Below, piece after piece: positions 44,481 through 55,602 of a stretch of DNA of 64,000 nucleotides. The translations under genes and the position numbers were made by a program. The first letter of the stretch is position 1; every line of letters starts with the position of its first letter. Source of the stretch: Telmatactis stephensoni (lineage: Eukaryota; Cnidaria; Anthozoa; Actiniaria; Isophelliidae); assembly GCA_029948255.1 (NCBI GenBank), contig JALIZF010001708.1, forward strand, positions 310,001-374,000, read 5' to 3'. The notes under the pieces were generated by a model. The model saw only the letters and a list, made by a program, of their open reading frames with translations. It did no database searches and had not been told where the DNA came from.

Positions 44481-45900
44481 AACACTTTTTAAAGGATACA
44501 TGGGCCACAAAATGGCTTCAAATTGTCCAATTTTTAGAAAACGTGCTGTAAGGTTAATTAGGGTATAATCTTTCAATTTATAAGAAAAGCAAATTAAAAA
44601 GTTTTTTTGCAAAGAGAGTTATTTAAAAAAATCACCCCTGGTAATTAAACCGTAATCCTTTGAAAGCTAAAATCAAGCTTTTCTCGGGAAGAGTTTTTAG
44701 AGAAAAATGCAACTTTAAAAGGTTTATTCTTTCTTGGTAATCAATCAATTTCAAAGATATTAGGCAAGTTGATTCAAAAGATATTCATCTTCCAAAGTGC
44801 GTCTGCGCTTTCGTTTGTTTTTTCTTTCTTTCTATTATTTCTTTAGATATGAGGCATTTTGTGAAGAGGGCCCCTAAAAACACGTATGTCGAACATCAAA
44901 ATTCAATTAGAAAAGAATGGAGCTTAATTAAAAAAAACAGACACTTTGTGAGATCAATGTTGGCAAAACAAGGTGGAATAAAAATTTGATCCGTCCATAC
45001 AAAATGGAATGAGAATAAACCTCAAATTCCAAGACTGCACATTTTTTTCAGTACTCAGTGCAATTAAGGCATGGCTATTTGGTAAAATATAGGTAAATAT
45101 GCAAAAAAATCATAAAATCATCTGTATACAATATTTTTTCAAAAACATTGCCAGAATGGTAGATGCATGTCAGAGCTTCAATAAAATTTGCGTTTCTGTC
45201 GTGAAAAAGGTCACATGATTTTATAATCGACTTTAATATATGCAAATTTACTACAAACCTAAAAAATATTTACACAAGGACAATTGATATAAAAGTGAAC
45301 AAATCAACAGAATATAAGTCAAAGTATGCCAATGTAATTAGAAATCTGGTATTTCGAAACAAATAAGGGACAGCTTTGCATTTGAAGACCAGAGACCTAC
45401 AGTATCCTTCAAGACACGAAATATAAAGGTATTGGTATTAGATTATCTTCTTAATTAAATGAAACATAGAAGCGGTCATCTTGTTTTGTTTAGGATATTT
45501 TTCAAAGGCATTTAATTCAAGGCCGTCCATTGAAATTTTTGCCCGCCATTTTGATGTTTTCGATATTGCTGGCTCGGGTGAAACAAGTCAGCGGTATCAT
45601 CAGTTTCCAAGGATACCAATGAACAAGAAGTAAAATGGCGGAGGAAAACAAACCAAGAAGGGGTTTATTCGACTAAAATTGAGCTGTTCTGCTACAGAAA
45701 TTGGTCCAATGTTCTTAGTTTATTTATATTTACTGCATCTGGCTCTGGACAGTTGGTTTTATATGAGTTGCAGTGAAAAGTATGAGAAGAAAACACTGTA
45801 AATGCGTATTGTAACTCGTATTTAACGAAGTATTATGAGATGTGTTCTATTTTCGAATAATATTGTGCTTAAACCTTAATTTTATTAAAATCTATAAAAT
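44481..45900. other. Non-coding stretch, no gene recognised
   Basis: AT-rich. No frame or repeat could be assigned. Confidence 0.4.
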
Positions 45901-45904
45901 AAAA

Positions 45905-46378
45905 TTTCCAAATGAGCGTAAAAGCACAAACGATGCAAGAATTTTTAAAAACAACACAACACTTTTAAATTTGAAAGACATGTTTCGACTTTCATAAAGC
46001 CATCTTCAGTTTGAAGTGAAGCTAATTACAAGTTACAGTTATATAGGTATAAAAAAAACAGGATAAAATTACAACGGTCAAATACTAAATGAAACGAGAT
46101 AAGATTACATGTGGATAGTAGTATTGTAATGCTTAACCTGAGTATTGAGCTCATAATTATAGTTTATAACTATTTATAAAAAGAGCTTCTTTTATTTTGA
46201 GCTCATAATTATTAATGGCAGTATCTAATATTTGAAAACAATCAGGTGATGCAACATCCTTACAACTGATAGAAGAAGCTAAATGTTTAAACACATGAGA
46301 TGATCTATCCTTAAAAAGATGCTCATTGATCCGTTTTGAAAAATGGCGAGTAGTTTCACCAATTGCGAGTTGTAACAC
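45905..46378 (-). pseudogene. Penelope-like element, GIY-YIG endonuclease tail and 3' UTR
   Basis: The minus-strand frame 46378-46157 reads IGETTRHFSKRINEHLFKD, SHVFKHL, CFQILDTAINNYELKIKEAL, the second half of the GIY-YIG domain that Penelope-like elements carry after RT (GET, R-x-x-E-H, K-x-x-E-A motifs). The first GIY strand is missing. The 3' UTR below contains AACTGAAGATGGCTTTATGA and TCGAAACATGTCTTTCAAA, as Penelope ends do. Confidence 0.65.
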
Positions 46379-46804
46379 TCGTTATATTATAGGTTATAAA
46401 GGTTATAAAAGCTTAGACAAAGTGGTGGATAGGATATTCTTTTATAATATTATAGAAATGATAAGAGGCTGTTATGGCACCCCGTGACAAAAAGCATTAA
46501 GTTATTATGTGATTATTATTATATCATCAACTAATATGCCTACATCCACCACTTTGCATGGTCTCTGCACCTTCCATATTGATCCATGTTCTATATTTTG
46601 AGCAATATAATATGATCATTCTGTGCAATAAAAATTCAGCAGCTGTGTATCTCAGAATATTTAGACACTGCATGTGTCAGAAACTTTTTAGTGCTGCCAG
46701 CAAATTGCACAAAATGATTACCTTAGAATGAATAGAGTAAATATATTAATCTTATCACAACTATATTTATTTAGAAAATCTAAAAGTACAAAAGTAATAG
46801 TTTA

Positions 46805-47170
46805 ATGGTAGGTTGGGATAAAGAAGCTCTCAAGGCAGATGTTGAAGGATATCCAGATAACCACCCAGTAAGCTGGAGGGAGTTGGCTATCCAATACAAT
46901 GTGACTAACAAAGGAGGGAAATTAGCAGATAATGGTGGACAAATAATTAAAGAATGGCTCACTACTGAAGGTGTAAACATTGAGAGATTGCAACACAAAG
47001 GACGAAGTAATCCTGTCATTAGGAGAAGGAAGACGAAGGGTCTTGGGGGAGAAATATCTATGCCTACAGGATTTCATCCAGATGTCATAAAGAAGCAACT
47101 GATTAACAAACTGGAATCTGGAGAATATACTATAGGTGAAATGATTGAATACAAAATATTTAAGATATAA
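46805..47170 (+). pseudogene. Large repeat-borne ORF family, piece 1 (DNA-binding-like)
   Basis: ATG at 46805 opens GWDKEALKADVEGYPDNHPV, then SWRELAIQYNVTNKGGKLAD and NGGQIIKEWL, which together look like a helix-turn-helix with a conserved NKGG..NGGQ signature, then a basic stretch RRRKTKG and KLESGEYTIGEMI. I recall this arrangement from uncharacterised, multi-copy cnidarian proteins but cannot name a Pfam family. The next piece starts after a 200-bp gap with a good splice acceptor, so an intron is likely. Confidence 0.5.
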
Positions 47171-47373
47171 AATTACAAGTCAAGGATAAACAAATTAAGG
47201 CTCTGAGAGGATGTATTTTCACAGAAATATCACCATCCCATTAACATAATTTTAAATATATAATTACAACAAATTATAACAAATTCTTGACAATGGTAAA
47301 ATGAAAGATGAATTACCATGCACATTATAAAAATAACAATACTAATGCTACACAAATATTTTGTATTTTTCAG

Positions 47374-48015
47374 TATGAGAATCTTGTTCTAAATAAAAGC
47401 CAGCAAATCACAAAAGTTGAGTTCACAACTGAAGGTAGAAAAATACCACTGTATCAGATCCGTGAAAAGATGCTGAAAGCCCATCAACCATTTCTCAGAG
47501 CACAATCTGATGACTACTATAACAGTTTATCAGAGGAATTATTGAAAACCAGATTGGAAGAACTTAATGAACTAACAGATGAAGATCTAAATGTAGAAGA
47601 GATGAAAGAGAAATTGAAATTGATTGAAACAACACGCCACCTACTTGTCTGGTTGGACAACTCAACAGTTGCCAATCATGGATACTTAATTTGCCTAATC
47701 ACCTGCTTATATGACCCCGCAGTATTCCTAAAAAATAATGAATACAAGTTAAAGACAGGGCAAGCTCTGAACATACAAAAAATTGTTGAGACTCCCAAAG
47801 TCCATTTTATTGCAAGATGTGGCAGTTCTGATAGCGAGCTGTTGATGTACTGTGAAACTAGATTACAATGCATCCAAGGACTTAAACACAACATAACAGT
47901 TGACAACATTGAGTACATAGACAAATTAAGACTTTGTCATGGAGACAGTCCTTTGAGGCTGGTCAACAGAAAGGAGGGAATTACTTTTGTTCCAATTGTG
48001 GAGTGTTCTATAGTA
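47374..48015 (+). pseudogene. Large repeat-borne ORF family, piece 2
   Basis: An acceptor (TTGTATTTTTCAG) ends at 47373, and the frame begins YENLVLNKSQQITKVEFTTE. It continues with a charged helical part (SEELLKTRLEELNELTDEDL), RHLLVWLDNSTVANHGYLIC, VHFIARCGSSDSELLMYCE and LRLCHGDSP. A shift at about 47952 moves the frame, after which FEAGQQKGGNYFCSNCG reads as a Cys pair. The HGDxP-x-FEAGQQxGG-x-CxxC block is the strongest family mark. The piece ends at the insertion near 48.02 kb. Confidence 0.5.
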
Positions 48016-48046
48016 TGACCTAATACAAAAATTAGGTACTACCTAA

Positions 48047-50153
48047 TAGCGGAGCTCCCATTTTTAAAAATAAATAATAATTTTAAATACTTTGTTTTTG
48101 ACGTTTTTGATTCAAATGAATTGGGCTTCCTGTGGTAATAGGCAAACAAAGATTGCATTTTGTTGTAAAAGTTGAAATAAAGATATTTATAGATCAAGCT
48201 TTATAGCATTTGCTTTAGGGTTTGAAAAAACTATTGCCCTTCAGTCTCCTGAGAATTATATGGCTTTCAAGCCATATAGTCACCACAGTGATATTTATTC
48301 AGATTCAGTCAGATTTTATAACTGACTTTGTAGTAGTGGTGGTTCATAATTCTCAGAAATAGAATGCAAAAATCCCTCACTCAAACTAATTTCATTCACA
48401 TAAATACTGAACCTGATTTCAACATCCCTCAATTAAACAATTAGACATTGCAGAATATTATATTTAGATTTTTCTGTCTTGACAGTATTGTGACATCTTG
48501 TTTTTGTACTATGTAGAATAGAATGACACAGATAAATAGTTGTCTTTACACGAAACAAGAATTCTCTCTTCCGGCAGGTTACACTAATCATGACTTTACA
48601 TATGTGACTTTAGATGATATTGTAAAACAACTCAAAACAACTACTACCTAAAAGCAGAGCTCCAATTTCAATTTTAATATTCTGTGGCTTCCTGTGGTAA
48701 TTGAAAAATTTGAAATGAAGATTATTTTAAAAAGCATTTTTAAAATAAGTTGTGGTTTTGGTTTATATATTGTATGGGCTTGTAAACTCAGTGACCTTAA
48801 TATTACAGTAAATTTTAATATTCAGATTCACTGTCAGATTTCATAATTGACTTTGTAGTGGTTCATAATTTTCAGAAATAGAAAGCAAAAATCTCCAAAA
48901 CCTTTTTTAGATATTTGATACAAGTAATTAAACCTTCTCAACATCCTGGATATTACAGAACAACATATCTTAATTTGTCTGTCTTCACTATATTGTGACA
49001 TCTTGTTTTTTTCTGGTTCAGTGTTGTTGTTGTTTTGCTTTGTTTTTTAATGTAGAATAGAATGGCACAATACTTGTCTCTTCCAGATTACACTGATAAT
49101 ACAATTTAAGCTTAAAGTGATTATAAGAACAGCTACTTGAAATAAATAACAAGAAATTAAGCATTTTCAATTTGCATTTAAGGTCTCATCCCCAAACTTG
49201 AGCTGTATTTTATACACATTAGTGGGGTTGAAATAAGTTCAAAATCAATTTTTTGCTAATTTTATTTTTAAAAGTAGTGCAAAACGTTCACCGTAAAACA
49301 AAATGTCATTGTCATGCCTGTACTTGAGTGTTTGTTTAAACTTGGCCATAGTTCAGCGTGCATAAACGTATATTTTTATAAGTCATCAATCCCAAATAAA
49401 AGATAAATGATCAAATCAGTATAGGTACAAGAGACTTTTTGACATCATCTTTTGGCCAGGGTCTTTACCTTGAAGTGCCTTCCTTGTTGTCTTTAGAAGC
49501 TAAGCATAGTCCTCGTTTCATGTTCAATGCAGACGATTCTTGATTTCCAACTACTGACTGAGATTTTTAAGCAGCTTTACTGAAGGCATAGACTTCACGA
49601 AACGAAGAATACACGATCCTCAATGACTGATTCATTATGAGAAGTTTTTTGAAGCTACAAATCCAACTAAGTAAAAAGCTGTCCAACTTTGAAAATGTTC
49701 TCTGTGTCCTCTCGTCTCTCGAGCATGTTCTCTCGTCTTTCAAGCAGCTTTTGAAACGACACCGGGCTCGAAAAAAAATTCAAAGGTACGTTGTTTTCGC
49801 TTCAACCTGTCAAAATTGGCACAGATTAATGATCATGAAAATCGCTAAATTTTTACGAGGTTTCGAGAATAATCTTTTTAAGTTTTGCAAGTTAAAACTG
49901 CAGGGAAACTTGTAAATTTTCAGTTTTCAAAGTGTCAGCGCGCGTCAAGTTGGCGCCAAAAATCAATCAGCCAATCAGCATCGCGATGTACACGGACGTA
50001 TGTATGTACGGACGTATGTATGTATGTACGGACGGACGTACAGCCGTTGGGCTCCCTGTGTGTCCATGAAAAATCAACTCGATGGGTTACCATTTTTTCT
50101 TAGGTATGGTGCTCCGCTCGCGCGGGCCTTTGGCCCGCGCGGGAGCTCCGCTA
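48047..50153. mobile_element. 2.1-kb TIR element inside the ORF family copy
   Basis: TAGCGGAGCTCCC at 48047-48059 is inverted exactly at 50141-50153. The right end adds a GC-rich hairpin, CGCGCGGGCC-TTT-GGCCCGCGCG. Inside, about 48041-48640 and 48641-49115 are two diverged tandem copies sharing CTACCTA..AGC.GAGCTCC, GGCTTCCTGTGGTAAT, TTGTGACATCTTGTTTTT and AGAATAGAATG. A GTAT-type microsatellite is at 49997-50040. No transposase frame is visible. Confidence 0.6.
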
Positions 50154-50547
50154 TGAACTTGACCATGTTTTGAACTGCCCATTAATTTCACTTCAAGACC
50201 CACTGGCTTCACTGGCTGACCTTGGACTAGATGATTATGAAATACTACCTGCTGAACCTCTTCATGACATTGGTCATCACATCGAAAACGTCTTGACAGA
50301 ATTGCCATGCCATTTATCAGAAGCAGAATCCAAACTAATTGAGGAGTCGATAGAGATGTGTCTTGGCAATAAGGACAGCAAAAGAACAGTTGATTACAGA
50401 GCTGCTCTTGTCAAGATCACTGGATTTGCACACCAGTCAGGACAAATGTCTCCCAAACTACTCCTTCTTGATTCTTTGGTAGATATACAAAGGATACTAT
50501 ATTTGCCTGAAGAAGAAAGATCTCCCGCTGTCATTCTATGGTACAAT
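50154..50547 (+). pseudogene. Large repeat-borne ORF family, piece 3
   Basis: The frame reads ELDHVLNCPLISLQDPLASL, LGLDDYEILPAEPLHDIGHH, IENVLTELPCHLSEAE, DSKRTVDYRAALVKITGF and EERSPAVILWYN. The block Y-E-x-L-x-x-EPLHDI-x-x-H-I recurs in the family as I remember it. It is cut at TACAAT (50542-50547) by the LINE, and the same frame resumes at 54205. About 100 residues expected between pieces 2 and 3 are missing. Confidence 0.5.
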
Positions 50548-53500
50548 ATACTACGTATATTGACGTCACGGCGCCATGAATGGCTGCCACTAGATTATGT
50601 CTTTGTTTCATAATTTTATTCATCTTTTTATTTGTGTTTAATTCTACAACATGTAGTTTCAACCGATCTTCATATCTTCAATTACCTGCTGATCAAGAAA
50701 TTTCTTCAAATCTTTTTGTTTGGAGCAATATTTTGTTATGTTTGAATTTTCGTCCATTGGCCGTTAAAATCTCCTTGTCTTCATGTGGTTATTTCAAATC
50801 TTCGTTTTCACGTACAAAGCTCTCTAAACATGGTTTTACTTCACTACTCATTGCTGGACATGATCCTCCTTTTGACATTACTGTTTTTATGGATATTCAT
50901 CCGAATCCTGGACCTACAACTGTTTCACCGTTTGACCTCTCTACAACAACTGTCAACAACTCTCCACTGCATTCTTCAAAATCTCTGTTAATAACGTTTT
51001 CTAGAGATGTTCTTCTTTCCTATCGTAGCTGTGCTTCTACTAATAATTTGTCGTCTACTTTTGCTGTTTTAAAAGAATTCAATATTTTTCGTTACCGTGG
51101 AACTCGTGGTGGTCGTTGCAAATCCTCTTCTGTTTATACTGGTTGTGCTTCGCTGAACTCTCTGTCCGTTGGAAATTCCCAACAATGTGTTGTTCCTGCT
51201 GATAATCTACTCAACTTCTGCCTTCTCAACTCAAGATCTATTAACAATAAATCCCTTGAAATTAAAGACTTCGTTGTTGATAAAAATATTGATATTCTTG
51301 CTCTAACAGAAACCTGGATCAAAAATAATGACAGTAACAGTGACTTTGCTTCGCGTGATATTTGTCCTAATGGTTTTTCTTTTGAACACTGCCCTCGCAT
51401 TAATCGCTCTGGTGGTGGAATTGGTCTTCTATTTAATAAGTCTGTTAAAATCAAACGAATTAACACTGTTTCTTATCCTTCTTTTGAACATATGGAATTT
51501 ATTCTTCATGGTAGTTCGTTTCAAGTTCGCCTGGTTGTTGTTTACAGACCGCCGTCATCTTCTAAAAACAATGTGCCAATTGCTAACTTCTTTCAAGATT
51601 TCTCATCGCTACTTGAATCTCTTTCTACGTTTTCTGGAAAACTGTTAATTGCTGGTGATTTTAACTTCCACATTGATAATCCCAATGATGTTTACGCTGT
51701 TCGTTTTGCTGATCTACTTGATTGTTTTAATTTATCCATCTTGAATAATTTGGCTGGTCCGACTCACAAGAACAACCACATCCTCGATCTTTTGATTACT
51801 AGAAATGATGACATGCTTGCTAAAGATGTTTATGTTCGTGATCCTGTATTATCTGACAACTTTGCTGTTCATTGTAAATTATCTATCACCAAACCTTGTG
51901 CTTCTGTGCGTACAATAACTTATTGTAAAATTCGTTCTATTGATATGGATCAATTTAGCCGTGATTTATCTCAATCTTCATTAATACAATCTCCTGCTCC
52001 TGGTTTAGATGATCTCTGTCATCAATATGACTCTGTCTTGAAATCCTTACTCGATAAACATGCACCGTTACGTATAAGAACTGTCACACAACGTCTCAAA
52101 GCACCTTGGTATAATGACGTCATCAATTCTAATAAATTGAAAAGAAGGAGGCTTGAAAGGCGTTGGCGTAAATCTAAATTATCTGTTGATCGTCAATTAT
52201 TCATTGATCAAAGTAACTTTGTGAAAAAACTGATTTTTGAAGCCAAGATGAGCTACTATTCTAATTTAATATCTGATGCTGGTTCTGACTGTCATGCAAT
52301 GTTCAAATTGATTGATCGTCTTTTTCATAAAACACCTGAGAAAAAGTTTCCGTCTTCTTCTTCATCGCAGGCTCTTGCTGATAGTTTTGTTCATTACTTT
52401 AAAGATAAGATTATTAATATTCGAAATGGTTTCCCTATAGCTACCTCTGTGAATTTGCCTATCCTGATGTCTTCAAATTTTGATTCCTGTACAATTGGTT
52501 GTAGATTGGACTCCTTCTCTCCTGTAACACTTGATGAGTTATCAAAGATTTCTCGTAAACTGATATCCAAGTCCTGTGAACTTGATCCTCTTCCTGCTAG
52601 TCTTCTTCAAGATAAATCTATGTCTCTTCTTCCTATAATCTGCAAGATTGTTAACTCTTCACTTAAAAATGGGCGTGTCCCTTCCTCTCTAAAAACTGGT
52701 GTTGTGAAACCTCTTCTAAAGAAACCATCGTTGGACCATGAAATGCTCAAAAATTATCGTCCTGTATCAAATCTAAAGACTGTTTCTAAAATTATTGGTA
52801 AAGTTGTGGCTAATCAACTCTGTGCATATCTCTCATCTAATAACCTGCATGAGCCTCTCCAATCTGCTTATAAACATCTACATAGTTGTGAAACTGCCCT
52901 TACCCGTATTCATAATGATATCCTAAAAGAAATTGATCAACATTCTGGTGTTGCTATGGTTCTTCTGGATTTGTCCGCAGCTTTTGATACCGTGGATCAT
53001 GCTATTCTACTTGATCGCTTATACTCTAAGTTTGGAATCGGTGGAAAAGCTCTACAGTGGTTTAAATCATATCTCTCTGATCGTACTCAATTTGTTTCCG
53101 TTAATGGTTCTTCTTCTAAAGTCCTTGATGTTGACTGTGGTATACCTCAAGGCTCGGTTCTTGGTCCACTTCTCTACTTGTTATACACCTCTCCACTAGC
53201 TGATATTCTTCGCCGACATAATATGTTTTTCCATTTCTACGCCGATGACACACAGCTGTTTATGCCCTTCTCCTGTAATGACGATCTTTCTGTGAACGAT
53301 GCTATTAAAAGAATTGAAGCCTGTCTCTGCGATATTAATAACTGGATGACTGAAAATAAACTTAAACTAAACAAAGATAAAACTAAACTTCTCATTTTGT
53401 CCTCGAAATTTGATCCTCATCTGTCCAATCCTATTCTGCAATTTGGCGATGAAGTAATTAAACCCTCTTCTAAAGAAAGCAACATTGGTGTCATTTTTGA

Positions 53501-54198
53501 TTCTTCGATGTCCATGGTTCCTCACGTTAATAATATTTGTAAAACGTCTTTCTATCATCTACGTAACATTGCTCGTATTCGTAAATTTATCTCTTTGAAC
53601 ACAGCTGAAGCACTTGTCCATTCCTTTGTAACTTCTAGACTTGACAATTGTAATTCTCTTTTGTACGGTCTACCAAATACTCAACTGAATAAACTACAAC
53701 ATGTTCTGAACTCTGCTGCTCGTCTGGTAACTCTCACAAAAAAACGTGATCACATTACTCCTGTACTAAAAGATCTTCACTGGCTCCCTGTAAAAGGACG
53801 TATTAATTACAAGATTCTACTACTGACTTTCAAAGCTCTTCATGGTCTTGCTCCTTCATATATTACTGAATTAATATCTGTCTACAAACCTAAAAGAACT
53901 CTCCGGTCCTCCAAATAATTACTGCTGTCTACTCAACCTTTCAATCTCAAAACCTATGGTTATCGCTGCTTCTCTGTCTCTGCTCCTGTTTTGTGGAACT
54001 CACTTCCATCGTCTATCCGTGGTATTGACAGTCTCTCGTCTTTCAAGAAAGAACTTAAAACTCATTTATTTAAGTTAGCTTTTGATTTATGATTGTATTT
54101 TGTTGTTGTTGTTGTTATTGTTGTTTTGTTTACAGCGCCTAGAACAGACCTGTATAAGCGCTATATAAAAATATATTATATATATATTATATATATAC
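50548..54198 (+). mobile_element. CR1/L2-like LINE insertion, 3.65 kb
   Basis: Bounded by TACAAT at 50542-50547 and 54199-54204, read as the target duplication. It contains one long ORF and a 3' end with TTG repeats, TAAGCGCTATATAAAA (a common L2-type end) and a TA-rich tail. Removing it restores the host frame. There is no separate ORF1. Confidence 0.8.
50580..53918 (+). CDS. LINE ORF2: signal-like leader, 2A-like motif, endonuclease, RT (two lesions)
   Basis: ATG 50580 gives 1112 residues. Residues 1-26 are a strongly hydrophobic leader (ATRLCLCFIILFIFLFVFNS). DIHPNPGP lies at 105-112. The endonuclease follows (LNSRSIN about 213, LTETWI, GDFNFH about 359) with SDN at 425-427 where SDH is expected. 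RT motifs: YRPVSNL about 725, LLDLSAAFDTVDH about 797, GIPQGSVLGPLL and FYADDTQL (Asp pair 889-890). The frame stops at TAA 53916-53918, but 57 further codons in frame lead to a natural end at TGA 54090-54092 (RCFSVSAPVLWNSLP). So this copy has a probably dead endonuclease and a truncated C-terminus but an intact RT. Confidence 0.92.
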   Translation: MAATRLCLCFIILFIFLFVFNSTTCSFNRSSYLQLPADQEISSNLFVWSNILLCLNFRPLAVKISLSSCGYFKSSFSRTKLSKHGFTSLLIAGHDPPFDITVFMDIHPNPGPTTVSPFDLSTTTVNNSPLHSSKSLLITFSRDVLLSYRSCASTNNLSSTFAVLKEFNIFRYRGTRGGRCKSSSVYTGCASLNSLSVGNSQQCVVPADNLLNFCLLNSRSINNKSLEIKDFVVDKNIDILALTETWIKNNDSNSDFASRDICPNGFSFEHCPRINRSGGGIGLLFNKSVKIKRINTVSYPSFEHMEFILHGSSFQVRLVVVYRPPSSSKNNVPIANFFQDFSSLLESLSTFSGKLLIAGDFNFHIDNPNDVYAVRFADLLDCFNLSILNNLAGPTHKNNHILDLLITRNDDMLAKDVYVRDPVLSDNFAVHCKLSITKPCASVRTITYCKIRSIDMDQFSRDLSQSSLIQSPAPGLDDLCHQYDSVLKSLLDKHAPLRIRTVTQRLKAPWYNDVINSNKLKRRRLERRWRKSKLSVDRQLFIDQSNFVKKLIFEAKMSYYSNLISDAGSDCHAMFKLIDRLFHKTPEKKFPSSSSSQALADSFVHYFKDKIINIRNGFPIATSVNLPILMSSNFDSCTIGCRLDSFSPVTLDELSKISRKLISKSCELDPLPASLLQDKSMSLLPIICKIVNSSLKNGRVPSSLKTGVVKPLLKKPSLDHEMLKNYRPVSNLKTVSKIIGKVVANQLCAYLSSNNLHEPLQSAYKHLHSCETALTRIHNDILKEIDQHSGVAMVLLDLSAAFDTVDHAILLDRLYSKFGIGGKALQWFKSYLSDRTQFVSVNGSSSKVLDVDCGIPQGSVLGPLLYLLYTSPLADILRRHNMFFHFYADDTQLFMPFSCNDDLSVNDAIKRIEACLCDINNWMTENKLKLNKDKTKLLILSSKFDPHLSNPILQFGDEVIKPSSKESNIGVIFDSSMSMVPHVNNICKTSFYHLRNIARIRKFISLNTAEALVHSFVTSRLDNCNSLLYGLPNTQLNKLQHVLNSAARLVTLTKKRDHITPVLKDLHWLPVKGRINYKILLLTFKALHGLAPSYITELISVYKPKRTLRSSK

Positions 54199-54204
54199 TA
54201 CAAT

Positions 54205-54272
54205 CAAGGTTGGTATCACTCCATTCTCCTTAAAGAAATCATAAATGTCCCTAAAGGGATCGGCTATCCATC
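54205..54272 (+). pseudogene. Large repeat-borne ORF family, piece 4 (between two insertions)
   Basis: Reads QGWYHSILLKEIINVPKG in the same frame as piece 3 once the LINE and one TACAAT are removed, then meets the left TIR of the next element. Confidence 0.5.
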
Positions 54273-54940
54273 GAGTTAGAGGTTGAGTTGAGTTTGAGTT
54301 GAGTTTGAGTTTGCCAGAAATACTTTAGGTAAAGGATTATTGCTCATTTAATGACAAAATATCTACATAGGCCTAGGTGAAATATTTCTACAAGCCAGAG
54401 AAAAGGATTCTCACATGGTGATGAAAGTGTGATTGTGACAACATGCCACTGTCACGCAACTTGAATAATAATTATTGAGAGCTGTATTATTTTTTTTCTT
54501 CGTCTAGAGGTGTATTACGTCTGCATTTTATCGGCCTACCTTTTTCTGGTCGATAGTTAAAAATTTCCCCTCCGCAAGTTAGCTTTTAGACTAGCTACCG
54601 AACTGATAGAGTACTTGTTGATCGGAAACGGATCAAATAACTCAACGTCCGGCTGTCTGGTAATAATTTTTCCATATATTGCTCTTTGAAATTTTTCTTT
54701 CAAAACTGTGCTAACTTTATCTAGAATGTTCATGGGTATCCAGAAAAGAAAATTAATTAGTGTAAGAAAATTCGAACGTTGTCTTTTCGCCCTCGCCGAC
54801 CCTGTACACTGCTGTACAAATTAAAGGAGTTACGAAGAGAGCCATGTGGCCAAGCGTTGACACTTTAATAGCAAATATTTTGTCACGCTTGAATTTCGTA
54901 GTCTGTGATGTGGTACCCAAAGGCATTTGAACTGTGAAAT

Positions 54941-55093
54941 AGAGTGATTTTCATCGGACTGTGAAACAATTACTAATAGTCAGTGTTTAATAGTGTCTAA
55001 TAGTTGTATTGCAACAAAAGAAAACAATGGGTGCAGAGTCTATTAGTGTCTATCAGCTTAGTAACTATTTCACAGTCCGGTGAAAATCACTCT
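54941..55093. mobile_element. Palindromic MITE
   Basis: AGAGTGATTTTCATCGGACT at the left is inverted, with two mismatches, as AGTCCGGTGAAAATCACTCT at the right. The centre is rich in CTAATAG/CTATTAG words. Confidence 0.65.
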
Positions 55094-55441
55094 AAAATCA
55101 AACTAGTTACTAACAAATAGTAACTATTTAGAAACTAATAGTCGTTATCAATGAACCAGAACAATTTATAGAGTGGTTTTCCGTCAACCGTGCAAAGAAA
55201 TAGACCAACTATTATAGGCACTCCGTTATCGATTTCAGACGATCTCTGGCGAGTAATAGAACTGAGAGATACTAGGCTCGCCCAGTAGGCTCGTCATCAA
55301 CTATCTCAGCATGTTGCTGGCACACGTATAAATTTTAATTCACCTTCTCTCTTTGAGTAAGCTCGATCTTAAATAGATATCTTATATCTTGGATATTTCT
55401 TTATCAGGGATACTAAAGTTCGTTTCGACCCTTCTCTTCTT

Positions 55442-55602
55442 CGACCATTTAACTTTTGAGGGGGGGGGGGTGATTTTGAAAAAAATTGCCACTCAAATCC
55501 TTTGCATTTTTACCAAATAAATTTCGAGAGCTTGGCAGCGGGCGAAAAAAGATTCTTGCAGAGACCAAATCACCCCCCCCCCCCCTCAAAAGTCAAACGG
55601 TC
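55442..55602. mobile_element. Palindromic MITE with poly-G/poly-C stems
   Basis: GACCATTTAACTTTTGAG plus a run of G pairs with a run of C plus CTCAAAAGTCAAACGGTC. The homopolymer runs sit opposite each other in the stem. Confidence 0.65.

Noticed and set aside
50087..50308. Minus-strand ORF over the GC-rich hairpin
   Set aside because: It is antisense to the family ORF and hairpin, with no motif.
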